Shown piece after piece: positions 53,979 through 62,621 of a stretch of 64,000 bases of DNA. The stretch is taken from NCBI RefSeq assembly GCF_014646275.1, contig NZ_BMND01000018.1, positions 62,001-126,000 of the forward strand, read 5' to 3'. Position 1 is the stretch's first letter. Each line of letters begins with the position of its first letter. Under the pieces are notes generated by a model. The model did no database searches, was not told where the DNA came from, and was given only the letters and a program-made list of their open reading frames with translations. Origin of the DNA: Streptomyces kronopolitis (lineage in GTDB: Bacteria > Actinomycetota > Actinomycetes > Streptomycetales > Streptomycetaceae). A program made the translations under genes and the position numbers.

Positions 53979-54050
53979 CGCGCTTTACACGGTGTCGTAC
54001 CGCGGATGGGGGGTGCTGCTGCAGCGTGCGTCGTATGCAGGAGAAGTACC

Positions 54051-54569
54051 TTGAAGGAGCGCGAGCTTCGCAGGCGCTGTAAGAGAGAACTGCGAGCCCT
54101 GAACGTTCAGCCCCCCTTGCAGGTGGAAGAACTCTGTCGCCAGCTGGGAGAGCGCCGCGGTCGTCCGATTCGGCTGGTGCCGCATCGGATGCCGGTACCT
54201 GGCCCATTCGGCGCGTGGATTGCCACTCCGTCGGCCGACTACATCTTGTTCCAGCAGGAGACCACCCCAAGTCATCAGAGGCACATCGTCCTGCACGAGG
54301 TCGGGCACATCCTCGCCGACCACCAGAGCGAAGAAGTCGACGACGACGAGCTTTGGAAGGGCGCGGTCCCGGACCTCGCACCGGGATCGGTGAGGCGGCT
54401 GCTTCGTCGGACCTCGTACGACGAAGAGCATGAGCGGCAGGCCGAATTGGTCGCGACGATCGTGCTGGAGTGGGCCTCGGTGTTGGACCGGGTAGCCCCT
54501 CGACGTGCCGCGAACCCTTCTCTGCGTCGTGTCCAGACGGCACTCGGCGATCGTCAGGGGTGGCTGTGA
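54051..54569 (+). CDS. ImmA/IrrE-type metallopeptidase
   Basis: 172 residues from TTG 54051, with AGGAGA 7 bases upstream (an in-frame start at 54006 is less likely). Zinc motif HEVGH with a downstream EEHERQAELVATI supplying a further acidic residue. Often annotated as a toxin component beside XRE genes. Its stop overlaps the next GTG by 3 bases (GTGA). Confidence 0.78.
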   Translation: MKERELRRRCKRELRALNVQPPLQVEELCRQLGERRGRPIRLVPHRMPVPGPFGAWIATPSADYILFQQETTPSHQRHIVLHEVGHILADHQSEEVDDDELWKGAVPDLAPGSVRRLLRRTSYDEEHERQAELVATIVLEWASVLDRVAPRRAANPSLRRVQTALGDRQGWL

Positions 54570-55714
54570 CTGCCCTCGTCCTGACTGCCGCGCTCCTCCA
54601 CCTCGCCGTTATTTGGAAGTTCGTGCAGGTAGCCCGTGACCCCCACGATCTTCCCCTCCGCGCCGTGACGTTGTGCCTCATCTGCACAGCCGCTTCGTTC
54701 CTGCTCGGCCTCGACGCCGCAGCGGACATCGTCGACCACCTCCTAGGAGTCGGCGTGTCACGGCTGATCCAGAACACGCTGCTGGTCACGGCGGTCTACT
54801 GGCTGATGTGCATCTTCCTCTTCTCCGCGGAAGAACGGCGACGCGCCAGACGTCGTGCGAGATGGGAAGCTCTTCCCCTGGCGGTGGGAGTGCTGGTCCT
54901 CGTCTTGACGACCATCGCCACGCCGGCTCACATCCGAGGGCGGGACTTCGCCAGCGCCGACATGTCCCAGACCCCTGTGGCTCTGTTCTTCATCGCAGCG
55001 CTGGTCTACCTCGTCTACGCGCTCGCGTCCGCGCTCTGGTGGACCATGCGGTACGCCCGGATGTCGGTGCGCCCCCTGGTGACCGGACTGTGGCTGACGG
55101 CGGGCTCCCTGGCGGGCATGGTGGTGGCGAACACCGGCCGGCTCGGCATAGACGTGATGCGCTGGCGCGGTGAACCGGTCCCGGCATGGCTCACCCACGG
55201 CACGCAGGGGCTCCTGGCACTCGCCGTCCCCGTGTTCATCGTCGGCGTGACCTACTCCGGCGCCGCGATGCGCGTGGCGAGCGGGCGGGTATGGCTCCAG
55301 CATCGCCGCGCCCACCGTCGCCTACGTCCGCTGTGGGAAGCGCTGCACGACGCCTTCCCGCAGGATGCTCTCAGCCGGGTTCCGACCAGCGGCTGGCGCG
55401 AGTTCCTGTCCCTGCGCGGCACCCACTACCGCTACTACCGCAGGGTCATCGAATGCCGCGATGGCCTGGTGCGCATCAGTCCCCACCTCGCCCAGCTCGG
55501 GGTGCGAGAGGGAGCGCCACCTTCGGAACTCGCACGTCACCTCAAGAAGGCCCTGGACACCCAGGCGAACGAAGCAGCCACATCCCGACAGGCACTGGCC
55601 GTCGCTCGCCCCGACGACGACAGCCTCGATTCCGACGTCCGGCAGCTTGAACTGCTCGCCGACGCACTCAGCAAGGAGCCGGCCAACGCGGAAGCCGGCA
55701 GCACTTCAAGGTGA
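54566..55714 (+). CDS. Seven-helix membrane protein with DUF6545 tail (MAB_1171c-like)
   Basis: 382 residues from GTG 54566. About seven membrane helices in residues 1-235 (TALVLTAALLHLAVIWKFVQ, ALPLAVGVLVLVLTTIATPA, PLVTGLWLTAGSLAGMVVAN). A cytosolic C-terminal domain follows (LRPLWEALHDAFP, YYRRVIECRDGLVRISPHL). This fits the MAB_1171c family. Conserved after XRE-ImmA/IrrE genes in streptomycetes; role unknown, perhaps sensor or effector of the module. Confidence 0.82.
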   Translation: MTALVLTAALLHLAVIWKFVQVARDPHDLPLRAVTLCLICTAASFLLGLDAAADIVDHLLGVGVSRLIQNTLLVTAVYWLMCIFLFSAEERRRARRRARWEALPLAVGVLVLVLTTIATPAHIRGRDFASADMSQTPVALFFIAALVYLVYALASALWWTMRYARMSVRPLVTGLWLTAGSLAGMVVANTGRLGIDVMRWRGEPVPAWLTHGTQGLLALAVPVFIVGVTYSGAAMRVASGRVWLQHRRAHRRLRPLWEALHDAFPQDALSRVPTSGWREFLSLRGTHYRYYRRVIECRDGLVRISPHLAQLGVREGAPPSELARHLKKALDTQANEAATSRQALAVARPDDDSLDSDVRQLELLADALSKEPANAEAGSTSR

Positions 55715-55761
55715 ACAGCCCGCGGGCCAGCACCCAGGCAAGCACGATGAGGAGCAACACC

Positions 55762-56946
55762 ATGACAGACGCACTGCTCACAGCCGGCCAGGTCATCACC
55801 GGCCCCAACGGCGCCCGCATCACAGACGGTGCAGTGCTGGTCCGCGGAGACAGGATCGCCGCGGTCGGGCCTCGCGAGGAGATCGAGCGCCTCGCGCCCG
55901 AAGGTCTTCCCACCACGGCCGTCCCGCACGGCACGCTCCTGCCGGGACTCATCGACGCACATGTGCACCTGATCTTCGATGGCGGCGCCACCCCGCTGGA
56001 AACGGCCCAACAAACGGCTGACGAGGAACTGCTGGAGGGGATGGCCGAGCGGGCTCAGCAGCTGCTGCACAGCGGTGTGACGACGGTACGGGACCTTGGC
56101 GACCGCAACGGTCTCGCCATCCGCCTGCGCGATGCCATCGCCGGCGGAGCAGTCCCCGGGCCCCGCGTCCTGTCCGCGGCCACTCCCCTGACCTCGCCAG
56201 GTGGCCACCTGCACGTCTTCGGCGGCGAGGTAGCCGGTGAAGACGCCATTCGCACCATGATCCGCCGCAATGCCGACCTCGGTGCCGAGGTCATCAAGGT
56301 GATGGCCACCGGTGGCGGCATGACCAAGGGCGGTCCGGCCATCTGGCAGAACCAGTTCACGGAGCACGAGCTGAGCGTCGCGGTGGACGAAGCCGCCTGC
56401 CATGGACTGCCGGTCGCCGTCCACGCCCACGGCACCGACGGCATCGCGGCCGCAGTCCGCGCCGGTGTGGCCACGATCGAGCACTGCACCTGGATGACTG
56501 AGGGCGGAGACTTCGACCTCCGCGAAGATGTCGCCATGCAGATCAAGAGCCAAGGGATCTCCGTCTGCACTGCCACGAGCCCCAATTGGAGGGGATTCGC
56601 CGAACGCGTCGGTCAGGAACGGGCCGAGTACCTGTTCAGCTCCATGCGCTGGATGGCGGACCTCGGTGTTCCCCTGATCGCGGGAACCGATGCCGGCGTC
56701 ACCCGCGCGGATTTCGACAAGCTCGTGAACAGCTTGGAGTTCTACGAGTATCTCGGCCTCAGCAACGCCAAGATCCTCGACATGGCCACCACCGACGCCG
56801 CACAAGGCCTGGGCATCACCGGCACCGGACAGATCGCCGAAGGACAGCGCGCCGACATCATCGCCGTCGAGGGTGACCCACTCGTCGACCTCCGCGCCCT
56901 GCGCGACATCCGCCTCGTGATCGCCGGGGGCAAGAGAGCGCGGTAG
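55762..56946 (+). CDS. Metal-dependent amidohydrolase
   Basis: 394 residues from ATG 55762 with GAGGAG upstream (a coupled GTG at 55711 would add 17). All amidohydrolase ligands are visible: DAHVHL, the bridging Lys in VIKVMATGG, VHAHG, IEHCTW and AGTDAG. Related to imidazolonepropionase-like and prolidase-like hydrolases. Substrate unknown. Last gene of the XRE module. Confidence 0.85.
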   Translation: MTDALLTAGQVITGPNGARITDGAVLVRGDRIAAVGPREEIERLAPEGLPTTAVPHGTLLPGLIDAHVHLIFDGGATPLETAQQTADEELLEGMAERAQQLLHSGVTTVRDLGDRNGLAIRLRDAIAGGAVPGPRVLSAATPLTSPGGHLHVFGGEVAGEDAIRTMIRRNADLGAEVIKVMATGGGMTKGGPAIWQNQFTEHELSVAVDEAACHGLPVAVHAHGTDGIAAAVRAGVATIEHCTWMTEGGDFDLREDVAMQIKSQGISVCTATSPNWRGFAERVGQERAEYLFSSMRWMADLGVPLIAGTDAGVTRADFDKLVNSLEFYEYLGLSNAKILDMATTDAAQGLGITGTGQIAEGQRADIIAVEGDPLVDLRALRDIRLVIAGGKRAR

Positions 56947-57044
56947 CGCGCCCCTTCCTGTTTCCCAGTGGGCCCCGCGGACGGCCCTCACGCCTCGGTG
57001 CTGCGGCTCTTCCTGCAGGCCAACATCCCTGTAACGCACCGGCC

Positions 57045-58256
57045 CTAGTTTCGGTGGTCCGTCCCGAGCGCGACGCTCAGCAGGACCTCGACCAGACGGG
57101 ACGCGGCGTCCGGCTTCCCCATCGCCCGGGCTGCCTGTGCCATTGCGTCCCGTCGGCGGGGGTCCGACAGCGTCGGCTCCAGAGCGGCCCGCAGCGCGGG
57201 GGCGTTGGCGCCGTCTCCCGTAAGGGCCATGGCAGCCCCGGCCTGTTGGAGGTGGAGCGCGTTGTGTTCCTGCTCGTTGCCGGCGGAGGAGGCGAGGGGG
57301 ACGAGGACGGATGGCTTGCCCAGTGCCGTCAGCTCGGAGATCGTGCCCGCGCCGCTGCGGGAGACGACGACGGAGGCGAGCGCGAGCACATCCGGTAGTT
57401 CGGGACCGACGAACCCGTCGACCCAGTACCGGGAGTGCAGCTCGGGCGGCAGCCCCTCGACGGCCTGCCGCGACTTCTCCACCCAGTTGGGTCCGCATTG
57501 GTGGATCACGTTGGCCACGGACAGCAGCCACAGCAGGTTCTCGCGGATCATGCCGTTGATCTGCTCGCTGCCCTGCGCTCCGCCGGTGACGTACACGGTG
57601 GGGAGGGTGGGGTTGTAGCCGGTCATGCCGAGGGCGGGGATGGCCTTGGCCGGATCGCCGGTGAAGACGGCGGGGCGGACGGGGTTGCCGGTGACGACCG
57701 CGGATGCGGCGACGGAGTCCGGCAGGAGCTTCAGCGAGTTCTCCGACGACAGGGCGACGGCGGTCGCGGAGCGGGCGAGGACGCGGTTGGCGAGGCCGAG
57801 CCGTACGGTCTGCTCGTGGATGACCAGCGGGGTCTTGGTCGCGCGGGCTGCGAACCCGACCGGCACCGCGACGTACCCGCCGGTGGAGAGGATCACGTCG
57901 GCCTCGAAGCGGCGGGCGATGGTGCGGGCCTCCAGCACGCCCTTGGGTACGCGGCCCATGTCCCGCATGTTCTCGGCGTTGATCATCTTCAGCGGGTTGC
58001 TGGACCGTCGGAGCTTGCCGGTCGGCACGATCTCGAAGGGGATGCCCTCGGCGGGGGCGACGCGGGATTCGAGTCCCGTGGCGGTGCCGACCCACAGCAC
58101 ATCCACGCTCGCGCCATGCTTCTGCATGACGGTCTGCATCTCGCGGACCGCGGTCAGGGCAGGGTACGTGTGCCCGCCCGTTCCGCCTCCCGTCACCATC
58201 AACTTGAAAGGACGGAGGAAGGAGGCGAAACGGGCAGCGAGGGCGTCGACGGTCAC
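57045..58256 (-). CDS. MurG-like UDP-GlcNAc glycosyltransferase (secondary copy)
   Basis: 403 residues from GTG 58256. GT28/MurG features: MVTGGGTGGHTYPALTAVRE at about 20-39, ILSTGGYVAVPVGFAA, VYVTGGAQGSEQINGMI, and the UDP-sugar site VSRSGAGTISELTALGKPSV LVPL with EQEHNA. Not in a cell-division cluster, so it is a paralogue likely used on a natural-product substrate. Overlaps the radical SAM stop (GTGA). Last gene of the leftward operon. Confidence 0.85.
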   Translation of the reverse strand: MTVDALAARFASFLRPFKLMVTGGGTGGHTYPALTAVREMQTVMQKHGASVDVLWVGTATGLESRVAPAEGIPFEIVPTGKLRRSSNPLKMINAENMRDMGRVPKGVLEARTIARRFEADVILSTGGYVAVPVGFAARATKTPLVIHEQTVRLGLANRVLARSATAVALSSENSLKLLPDSVAASAVVTGNPVRPAVFTGDPAKAIPALGMTGYNPTLPTVYVTGGAQGSEQINGMIRENLLWLLSVANVIHQCGPNWVEKSRQAVEGLPPELHSRYWVDGFVGPELPDVLALASVVVSRSGAGTISELTALGKPSVLVPLASSAGNEQEHNALHLQQAGAAMALTGDGANAPALRAALEPTLSDPRRRDAMAQAARAMGKPDAASRLVEVLLSVALGTDHRN

Positions 58257-60442
58257 GGCGTGACGGCATCCGATCGTGAGGGCTCCGCATCCGACGAGCC
58301 GGAGCCGGCGGCGGTCATGCGAACCTCCCGGACGATATCAGGCAATCTGACCTTGGTGAGGAGCCATCCGAACCCGGCCGCCGTCGAGCCCATCTCGCCC
58401 ACGTAGGTGCGCAGGGTGGCCCTCTGACGGTCGGTGAGCACGAAGTTCCGCGTCATCGGCTCCGGCAGCCGGTAGCGGCGCGCGTCGGGCGATTCCTGCC
58501 CCTCCCGTGCGTCCTGCAGCAGGCGGTCGATGTCGAAGTCGGCGACCTGTTCCAGGATGGCGGGCGGCTCGGCGGTGAAGACCTGCGACAGCTTCAACCG
58601 GTGGTATGCGGCGCCCTCCCGGACCATGCGGGCCACCAGCGAGGGCCCGCCGGTTGCGGCTCCGATACGGCGCAGGACGGTGAGCGCGGCCCGAACGGCG
58701 ACGTCGGTCAGGTCCTCCAAGGCCTCGGAGATCATCCGCATCCGGTACGTGTAGAGCAGGTTGTTGCCCAGCTCACCGCTGATGTACCGGTCGACGTTCG
58801 CCGTGGCGAACCGCATGAGGTCCTGCCGGCCGTCCCAGAGCTGTTCGTCGGTGTCGGCCAGGAACTCGCTGAGCACCCGGTTCAGGTCCTCGCCGTGCTG
58901 CTGGCCGCGGCACTCCTCCAGCCACGTCATCGGAGAGATCTTGTGGGCGCGGAGGACGGCGAGGATCGTGCCGAACACGCCGCCGTTGTAGAGGGAGGCG
59001 AGGAGCAAGTCCATCACCCGGCACTCGCGGTACTCCTCGTACGACAGGGTGGGCAGCTCGACGCACACCTCGTCCAGCTCGGCTGCACGGACCTCTTTGC
59101 CCAGGACGTGATAGCGGCCGAAGCAGCGTGGGATGACCCGCCATTTCGTGCCCAGCCCCCATCGTTTCCGGTAGGCCGGGGCGTACATCTCGGAGGAGGG
59201 CAGCAGGGTGAGCTGGAACATGTTGAGCCGGTCGAAGCGGGCGTCCATCAGACCGCGGAGGGTGTCGAAGTGCTTCTTCTTCGAGTCGTCCGGTAAGGCG
59301 AGGATCACCTCGCTGTACGACTGTGCTCCGGCCTGTGCCGACTGGAGGGCGATCTCCATCATCTTCGCGGCCGAGATGTTCTTCCGCTGGACAGCGGCCA
59401 GCACATCCGTGTCGAGGGACTGCACCGAGCCGGACAGGCTGATCGTTCCCGGCACTTGGGCGACCGCGTCCAGCACCCGTTCGCGCTGGTTCTTTCCGGT
59501 GGTCACGTTGACGACCCGCGGCCAGCCATAGAGCTTCTGGCACTCTGCGAGAACCTGGCAGGTGTGCTTGTCCTCCGGGAACATCCCGAAGTTCGAGTCG
59601 GTGATCAGCAGCTCGTTGCGCGCGGTGCCCGCCTGGACGAGGGGCGCCATCCTGCGGCCGATGTAGTGCAGTTCGGCTTCGACTTCGGCTCGGGGGCGCT
59701 TGGCGACCTTGGAGAAGTAGTCCTGGCCCTCGGTGCAGAAGTTGCAGCCGAACGGGCAGCCGCGGGTGGTCGTGATCGTCGGTACGCCGCCGCGCTCGAA
59801 GAACTGGTCCAGCAGTCCGGCCGTGTACGGCGAGGGCACGTCGGCCAGGTCTCGGATGCGGTTTCGCGGCCGGGGCGTGAACACCTCACGCCGGTCCGGG
59901 GACAGGGAGTGCACGCCCGGGATCGTGTCGAGGACTTTGCCGGCCGGCTTGCTGTTCAGGTGCAGCAGCAGGTCGGCGAACGCGATCTCGCCTTCTCCGT
60001 CCACGTAGAAGTCCACTGCTCCGGCCAGGCGCTGGTGCCAGAACTGGACCTGGTCGGCGCGCAGCAGCGGGTAGTGGGGCCCGCCCATGACGACGACGGT
60101 CTTCGGGAACTTCTCCTTGATGACGCGGGCGAAGCCGATCGACAGGTGCGCGTTCCAGATGTAGTGGGAGAACCCGATCACGTCGGGTGCCCCGTGGGTC
60201 TCCAGGGCCGCCGCGAGATCGTCGGGGAACTTGAAGATCTGCGGGACGCGCTGGAAGTCCATGACGGTCGCCGCGTGCGTCGCCAGGCCGGCGACGGCCT
60301 GCGGCATCGTCTCGGCGGACACGGCCTGCTGCGTGTACGTGAGGTCGCACAGCCAGACCTTCAGGTTCATCTTCGGCCGCTGCTCGGAGCCGGTCGGGGA
60401 GGACGCTGCGGCCAGCGGCATGCCCAGGTCGACAGTGGTCAT
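58253..60442 (-). CDS. Radical SAM enzyme with B12-binding-like N-terminal domain
   Basis: 729 residues from ATG 60442 (ATGA overlap with the oxygenase gene). The N-terminal ~200 residues have a cobalamin-binding-type fold (DVIGFSHYIWNAHLSIGFAR, VVVMGGPHYPLL, DGEGEIAFADLL) without a DxHxxG ligand motif. The radical SAM core has TRGCPFGCNFCTEG with cluster cysteines 229, 233 and 236. A long helical C-terminal part of about 300 residues is unassigned. Likely performs methylation or another radical step on the cluster product. Confidence 0.88.
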   Translation of the reverse strand: MTTVDLGMPLAAASSPTGSEQRPKMNLKVWLCDLTYTQQAVSAETMPQAVAGLATHAATVMDFQRVPQIFKFPDDLAAALETHGAPDVIGFSHYIWNAHLSIGFARVIKEKFPKTVVVMGGPHYPLLRADQVQFWHQRLAGAVDFYVDGEGEIAFADLLLHLNSKPAGKVLDTIPGVHSLSPDRREVFTPRPRNRIRDLADVPSPYTAGLLDQFFERGGVPTITTTRGCPFGCNFCTEGQDYFSKVAKRPRAEVEAELHYIGRRMAPLVQAGTARNELLITDSNFGMFPEDKHTCQVLAECQKLYGWPRVVNVTTGKNQRERVLDAVAQVPGTISLSGSVQSLDTDVLAAVQRKNISAAKMMEIALQSAQAGAQSYSEVILALPDDSKKKHFDTLRGLMDARFDRLNMFQLTLLPSSEMYAPAYRKRWGLGTKWRVIPRCFGRYHVLGKEVRAAELDEVCVELPTLSYEEYRECRVMDLLLASLYNGGVFGTILAVLRAHKISPMTWLEECRGQQHGEDLNRVLSEFLADTDEQLWDGRQDLMRFATANVDRYISGELGNNLLYTYRMRMISEALEDLTDVAVRAALTVLRRIGAATGGPSLVARMVREGAAYHRLKLSQVFTAEPPAILEQVADFDIDRLLQDAREGQESPDARRYRLPEPMTRNFVLTDRQRATLRTYVGEMGSTAAGFGWLLTKVRLPDIVREVRMTAAGSGSSDAEPSRSDAVTP

Positions 60443-61359
60443 CGGGCCTCCGTCCCGGCAGCGCGGAGGAACATCTGCCACAGCAGGCGGCGCCGCTCCT
60501 CGGGCACCTCCTCCTGGCCCTGGCCCAGGGCCTCGCGGCCGTGCACGGACAGGTGCTGGTTGACGACGATCAAGTCCCCGACGCCGAGGAGGAATTTCTT
60601 CTGCTCGGCGATCAGCTCCCGCTCCAGGGCTCGCACGGCACTGGTGTGGGGGTCTGCGGGGTCCATGGCCGGCAGCATCTTCGCGGTGAACCGTACGAAC
60701 CCGTCGGGCACCGAACGTCCGTCGAGGACGGGGAACGGGCTGTACTCCTTCCCGACGCCGGTCAGCTCGTAGAACGCGCCGTCGCTGAACACCCGCTCCG
60801 AGAGGAGGGCGCGCTCGCCGTCGCTGATCCGGTCCACGGCCGGGCGGAGCCGGGAGACGATGCTGTACCCCTCGCCCCGCGGGTCGGGGCGCACGCACAG
60901 CAGCACGCTGTAGTCGGGCGGCTCGGTCGCGTTCACGATGTCGATGTGCAGCGGGTTGTACCCGGATCCGGTCGCGCGCATCGGGTCGATGGTCAGGTTC
61001 GTGCCCAGGGGCTTCCACAGCGGCCACTTGTCGAAGGCCCGCAGCGGCGTGCCGAGCCAGGACAGCAGCACCGTCGCGGCCTTCTGCCCGTCGTCCAGCC
61101 CGTACCGGTCGAGCAGCGGGCCGGCCTCGATGACGGCGAAACCGTCACCGTGGAGGTCGTTCAGGAGATCGCGGCAGCGGCGCACGACGATCTGTGCTTC
61201 GGGCGACTCGGCGAGGACGCGCTGGTAGGCCGCGATCACGTCCTCGCGCAGCAGTCCACGGTCGAGTTCGGTGGTCGGAAGGTCGATGACTCTTTTGCCC
61301 AGGAGTTCGACCAGGGGCTCGGGGAGAGAGATACGGAAGGTGCTCGGTGCCGTGGTCAT
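60439..61359 (-). CDS. Fe(II)/2-oxoglutarate oxygenase (clavaminate synthase/TauD-like)
   Basis: 306 residues; AGGAG lies about 9 bases before ATG 61359. Iron ligands His138-x-Asp140 (NPLHIDIVN) and distal His273 (NQHLSVHGREAL), with Arg289-291 near the end for 2-oxoglutarate. Resembles clavaminate-synthase-type hydroxylases. Overlaps the radical SAM gene (ATGA), so the two and MurG are one operon. Confidence 0.85.
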   Translation of the reverse strand: MTTAPSTFRISLPEPLVELLGKRVIDLPTTELDRGLLREDVIAAYQRVLAESPEAQIVVRRCRDLLNDLHGDGFAVIEAGPLLDRYGLDDGQKAATVLLSWLGTPLRAFDKWPLWKPLGTNLTIDPMRATGSGYNPLHIDIVNATEPPDYSVLLCVRPDPRGEGYSIVSRLRPAVDRISDGERALLSERVFSDGAFYELTGVGKEYSPFPVLDGRSVPDGFVRFTAKMLPAMDPADPHTSAVRALERELIAEQKKFLLGVGDLIVVNQHLSVHGREALGQGQEEVPEERRRLLWQMFLRAAGTEAR

Positions 61360-61643
61360 ACTGGTTGTCTCCTACCTTCGAGCTTCACGGAGCGGATGGA
61401 GGTCACGGCCGGCGCGGGGTGCCTGTGCACCCCGCACGGAGAAGCGGGTGGTGCCGCGTTCTCCGACGCCGGATCGTTGGAGCCGTCTCCCGGCCCACGC
61501 CCTGTAAAGCAGCGGGCCGGGAGACGGAGCGGTGCCGCAGGCTGACTACGTCTGCGGCTGGTGAGGCCGGTGCGGAGTCGCCCGCTGGATAGCGTCGGTG
61601 TCGTAAATCCGGGGTGCGCGGAGGGTCGCCCCGCCTTCGTCAT
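61356..61643 (-). CDS. Possible 95-residue linking protein
   Basis: Its ATG overlaps the upstream nuclease stop and its stop overlaps the oxygenase ATG (both ATGA), which fits a coupled gene exactly. But third-position GC is weak and much of the frame is Arg/Pro-rich, and two hairpins fall inside. Either a small protein or a leader that happens to be open. Confidence 0.25.
   Translation of the reverse strand: MTKAGRPSAHPGFTTPTLSSGRLRTGLTSRRRSQPAAPLRLPARCFTGRGPGDGSNDPASENAAPPASPCGVHRHPAPAVTSIRSVKLEGRRQPV
61414..61435 (-). repeat. Hairpin in the oxygenase leader
   Basis: 9-bp perfect stem (GCGGGGTGC / GCACCCCGC) with a 4-base loop, 55 bases before the oxygenase ATG. Confidence 0.5.
61483..61527 (-). 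terminator. 14-bp hairpin between nuclease and oxygenase genes
   Basis: Perfect 14-bp arms (CCGTCTCCCGGCCC / GGGCCGGGAGACGG) with a 17-base loop. Could terminate the upstream transcript or attenuate the oxygenase operon. Confidence 0.55.
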
Positions 61644-62542
61644 GTCCTGGCGAACGGGCGAGTGAGGATGTCCGAGAGCCGGTCGCCGTCGAAGCGCACG
61701 CGGACGATGTGGTGGTCGGACTCCTCCAGCGGCACCGGGATCACGTCCACGTCGTCGACCGCGGGGAGCAGGTCCTCGGTCGTGTAGACGCGGTCAACTC
61801 GGGCGTCGGGGCCGTGTGTTGCACAGGCATCGACGGTGGGAGCCAGGGCAGCAGGGGTGCCCCCGTTTGTGGCCCAGTGTCGGGCTACGTCCTCCAGCCC
61901 GGCCGTGCGTAGGGCCTGGTCCGGGCGGGTGTCCATTCGTCGCCGCCCGTCCGCGCCGATGTACGAACGGTGAAGCCGGTGCGGCCGGTCCGGAATTGCG
62001 TCCAGCTCGGGCAGCGCGGGGTCCCCGGGGAGGCCCGGCTCCGGGTAGCTGTTCGTGTCTCCCCCAAGCAGGGCCGGCAGCCGGTACGGCTCCCCGTCCA
62101 TCGTCGTCTGGCGTTTGTCGGCCCAGGTCGAGAGCAATTCCGCCTCGGACAACCTGTTGGCGGACGAGCTGTAGTTGAGGTGGAAGGAGGCCACGGCCAG
62201 GGGCATGGACTCAACGCCCGCGGCCCGGAAGCGGAGCATGAGCGCGGTGGGCGGCTGCACCCACATCGGGCCGGTGTCCGGCCACGTCCGCACCGACTCG
62301 AAGACCCTGGTGTCGGCGAATACTGCGGTGGATGACTTCGGACCGAGCCACCCGCGCAGGCCCAGGGTGCTCTCCAGCTCGTACATGATCTGGTCGCCGT
62401 CGGCGGAGGCGCCCCACATCTCCTGCCGCAACACAAGGTGGGGTTTGAGCGCACGAAGCCGCTCGTGCGCCCAATGCCGCAGCATGAGGTTCCCGCCTCC
62501 GTTCTTCTCAAAGTTCCAACACAGGACCGTAATTTTCGCCAT
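61640..62542 (-). CDS. Endonuclease/exonuclease/phosphatase-family protein
   Basis: 300 residues; AGAGAGG lies upstream of ATG 62542. EEP fold signature: ITVLCWNFEKNGG (Asn), HLVLRQEMWG (Glu), LAVASFHLNY, LLGGDTNSYP (Asp/Asn), DRVYTTEDLL and the C-terminal SDHHIVRVRF (Asp-His). A phosphodiesterase or nuclease; its role beside the biosynthetic genes is unknown. Confidence 0.82.
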   Translation of the reverse strand: MAKITVLCWNFEKNGGGNLMLRHWAHERLRALKPHLVLRQEMWGASADGDQIMYELESTLGLRGWLGPKSSTAVFADTRVFESVRTWPDTGPMWVQPPTALMLRFRAAGVESMPLAVASFHLNYSSSANRLSEAELLSTWADKRQTTMDGEPYRLPALLGGDTNSYPEPGLPGDPALPELDAIPDRPHRLHRSYIGADGRRRMDTRPDQALRTAGLEDVARHWATNGGTPAALAPTVDACATHGPDARVDRVYTTEDLLPAVDDVDVIPVPLEESDHHIVRVRFDGDRLSDILTRPFART

Positions 62543-62621
62543 GGGCGGCCTCTCTCTTCGCCGGGTTGACCGCTGGACGGGCAACCGCATTCAGCAGTGC
62601 GGGAAAGCTGGTGGACGACAT
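62508..62621 (-). CDS. 37-residue peptide, candidate precursor
   Basis: The ATG at 62621 overlaps the regulator's stop (TGATG). The peptide starts MSSTSFPALLNAVARP and ends HGENYGPVLEL. It overlaps the nuclease start by 35 bases in another frame. CGGAG sits very close upstream. Size and place fit a ribosomal peptide precursor; there is no family match to back this. Confidence 0.3.
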   Translation of the reverse strand: MSSTSFPALLNAVARPAVNPAKREAAHGENYGPVLEL

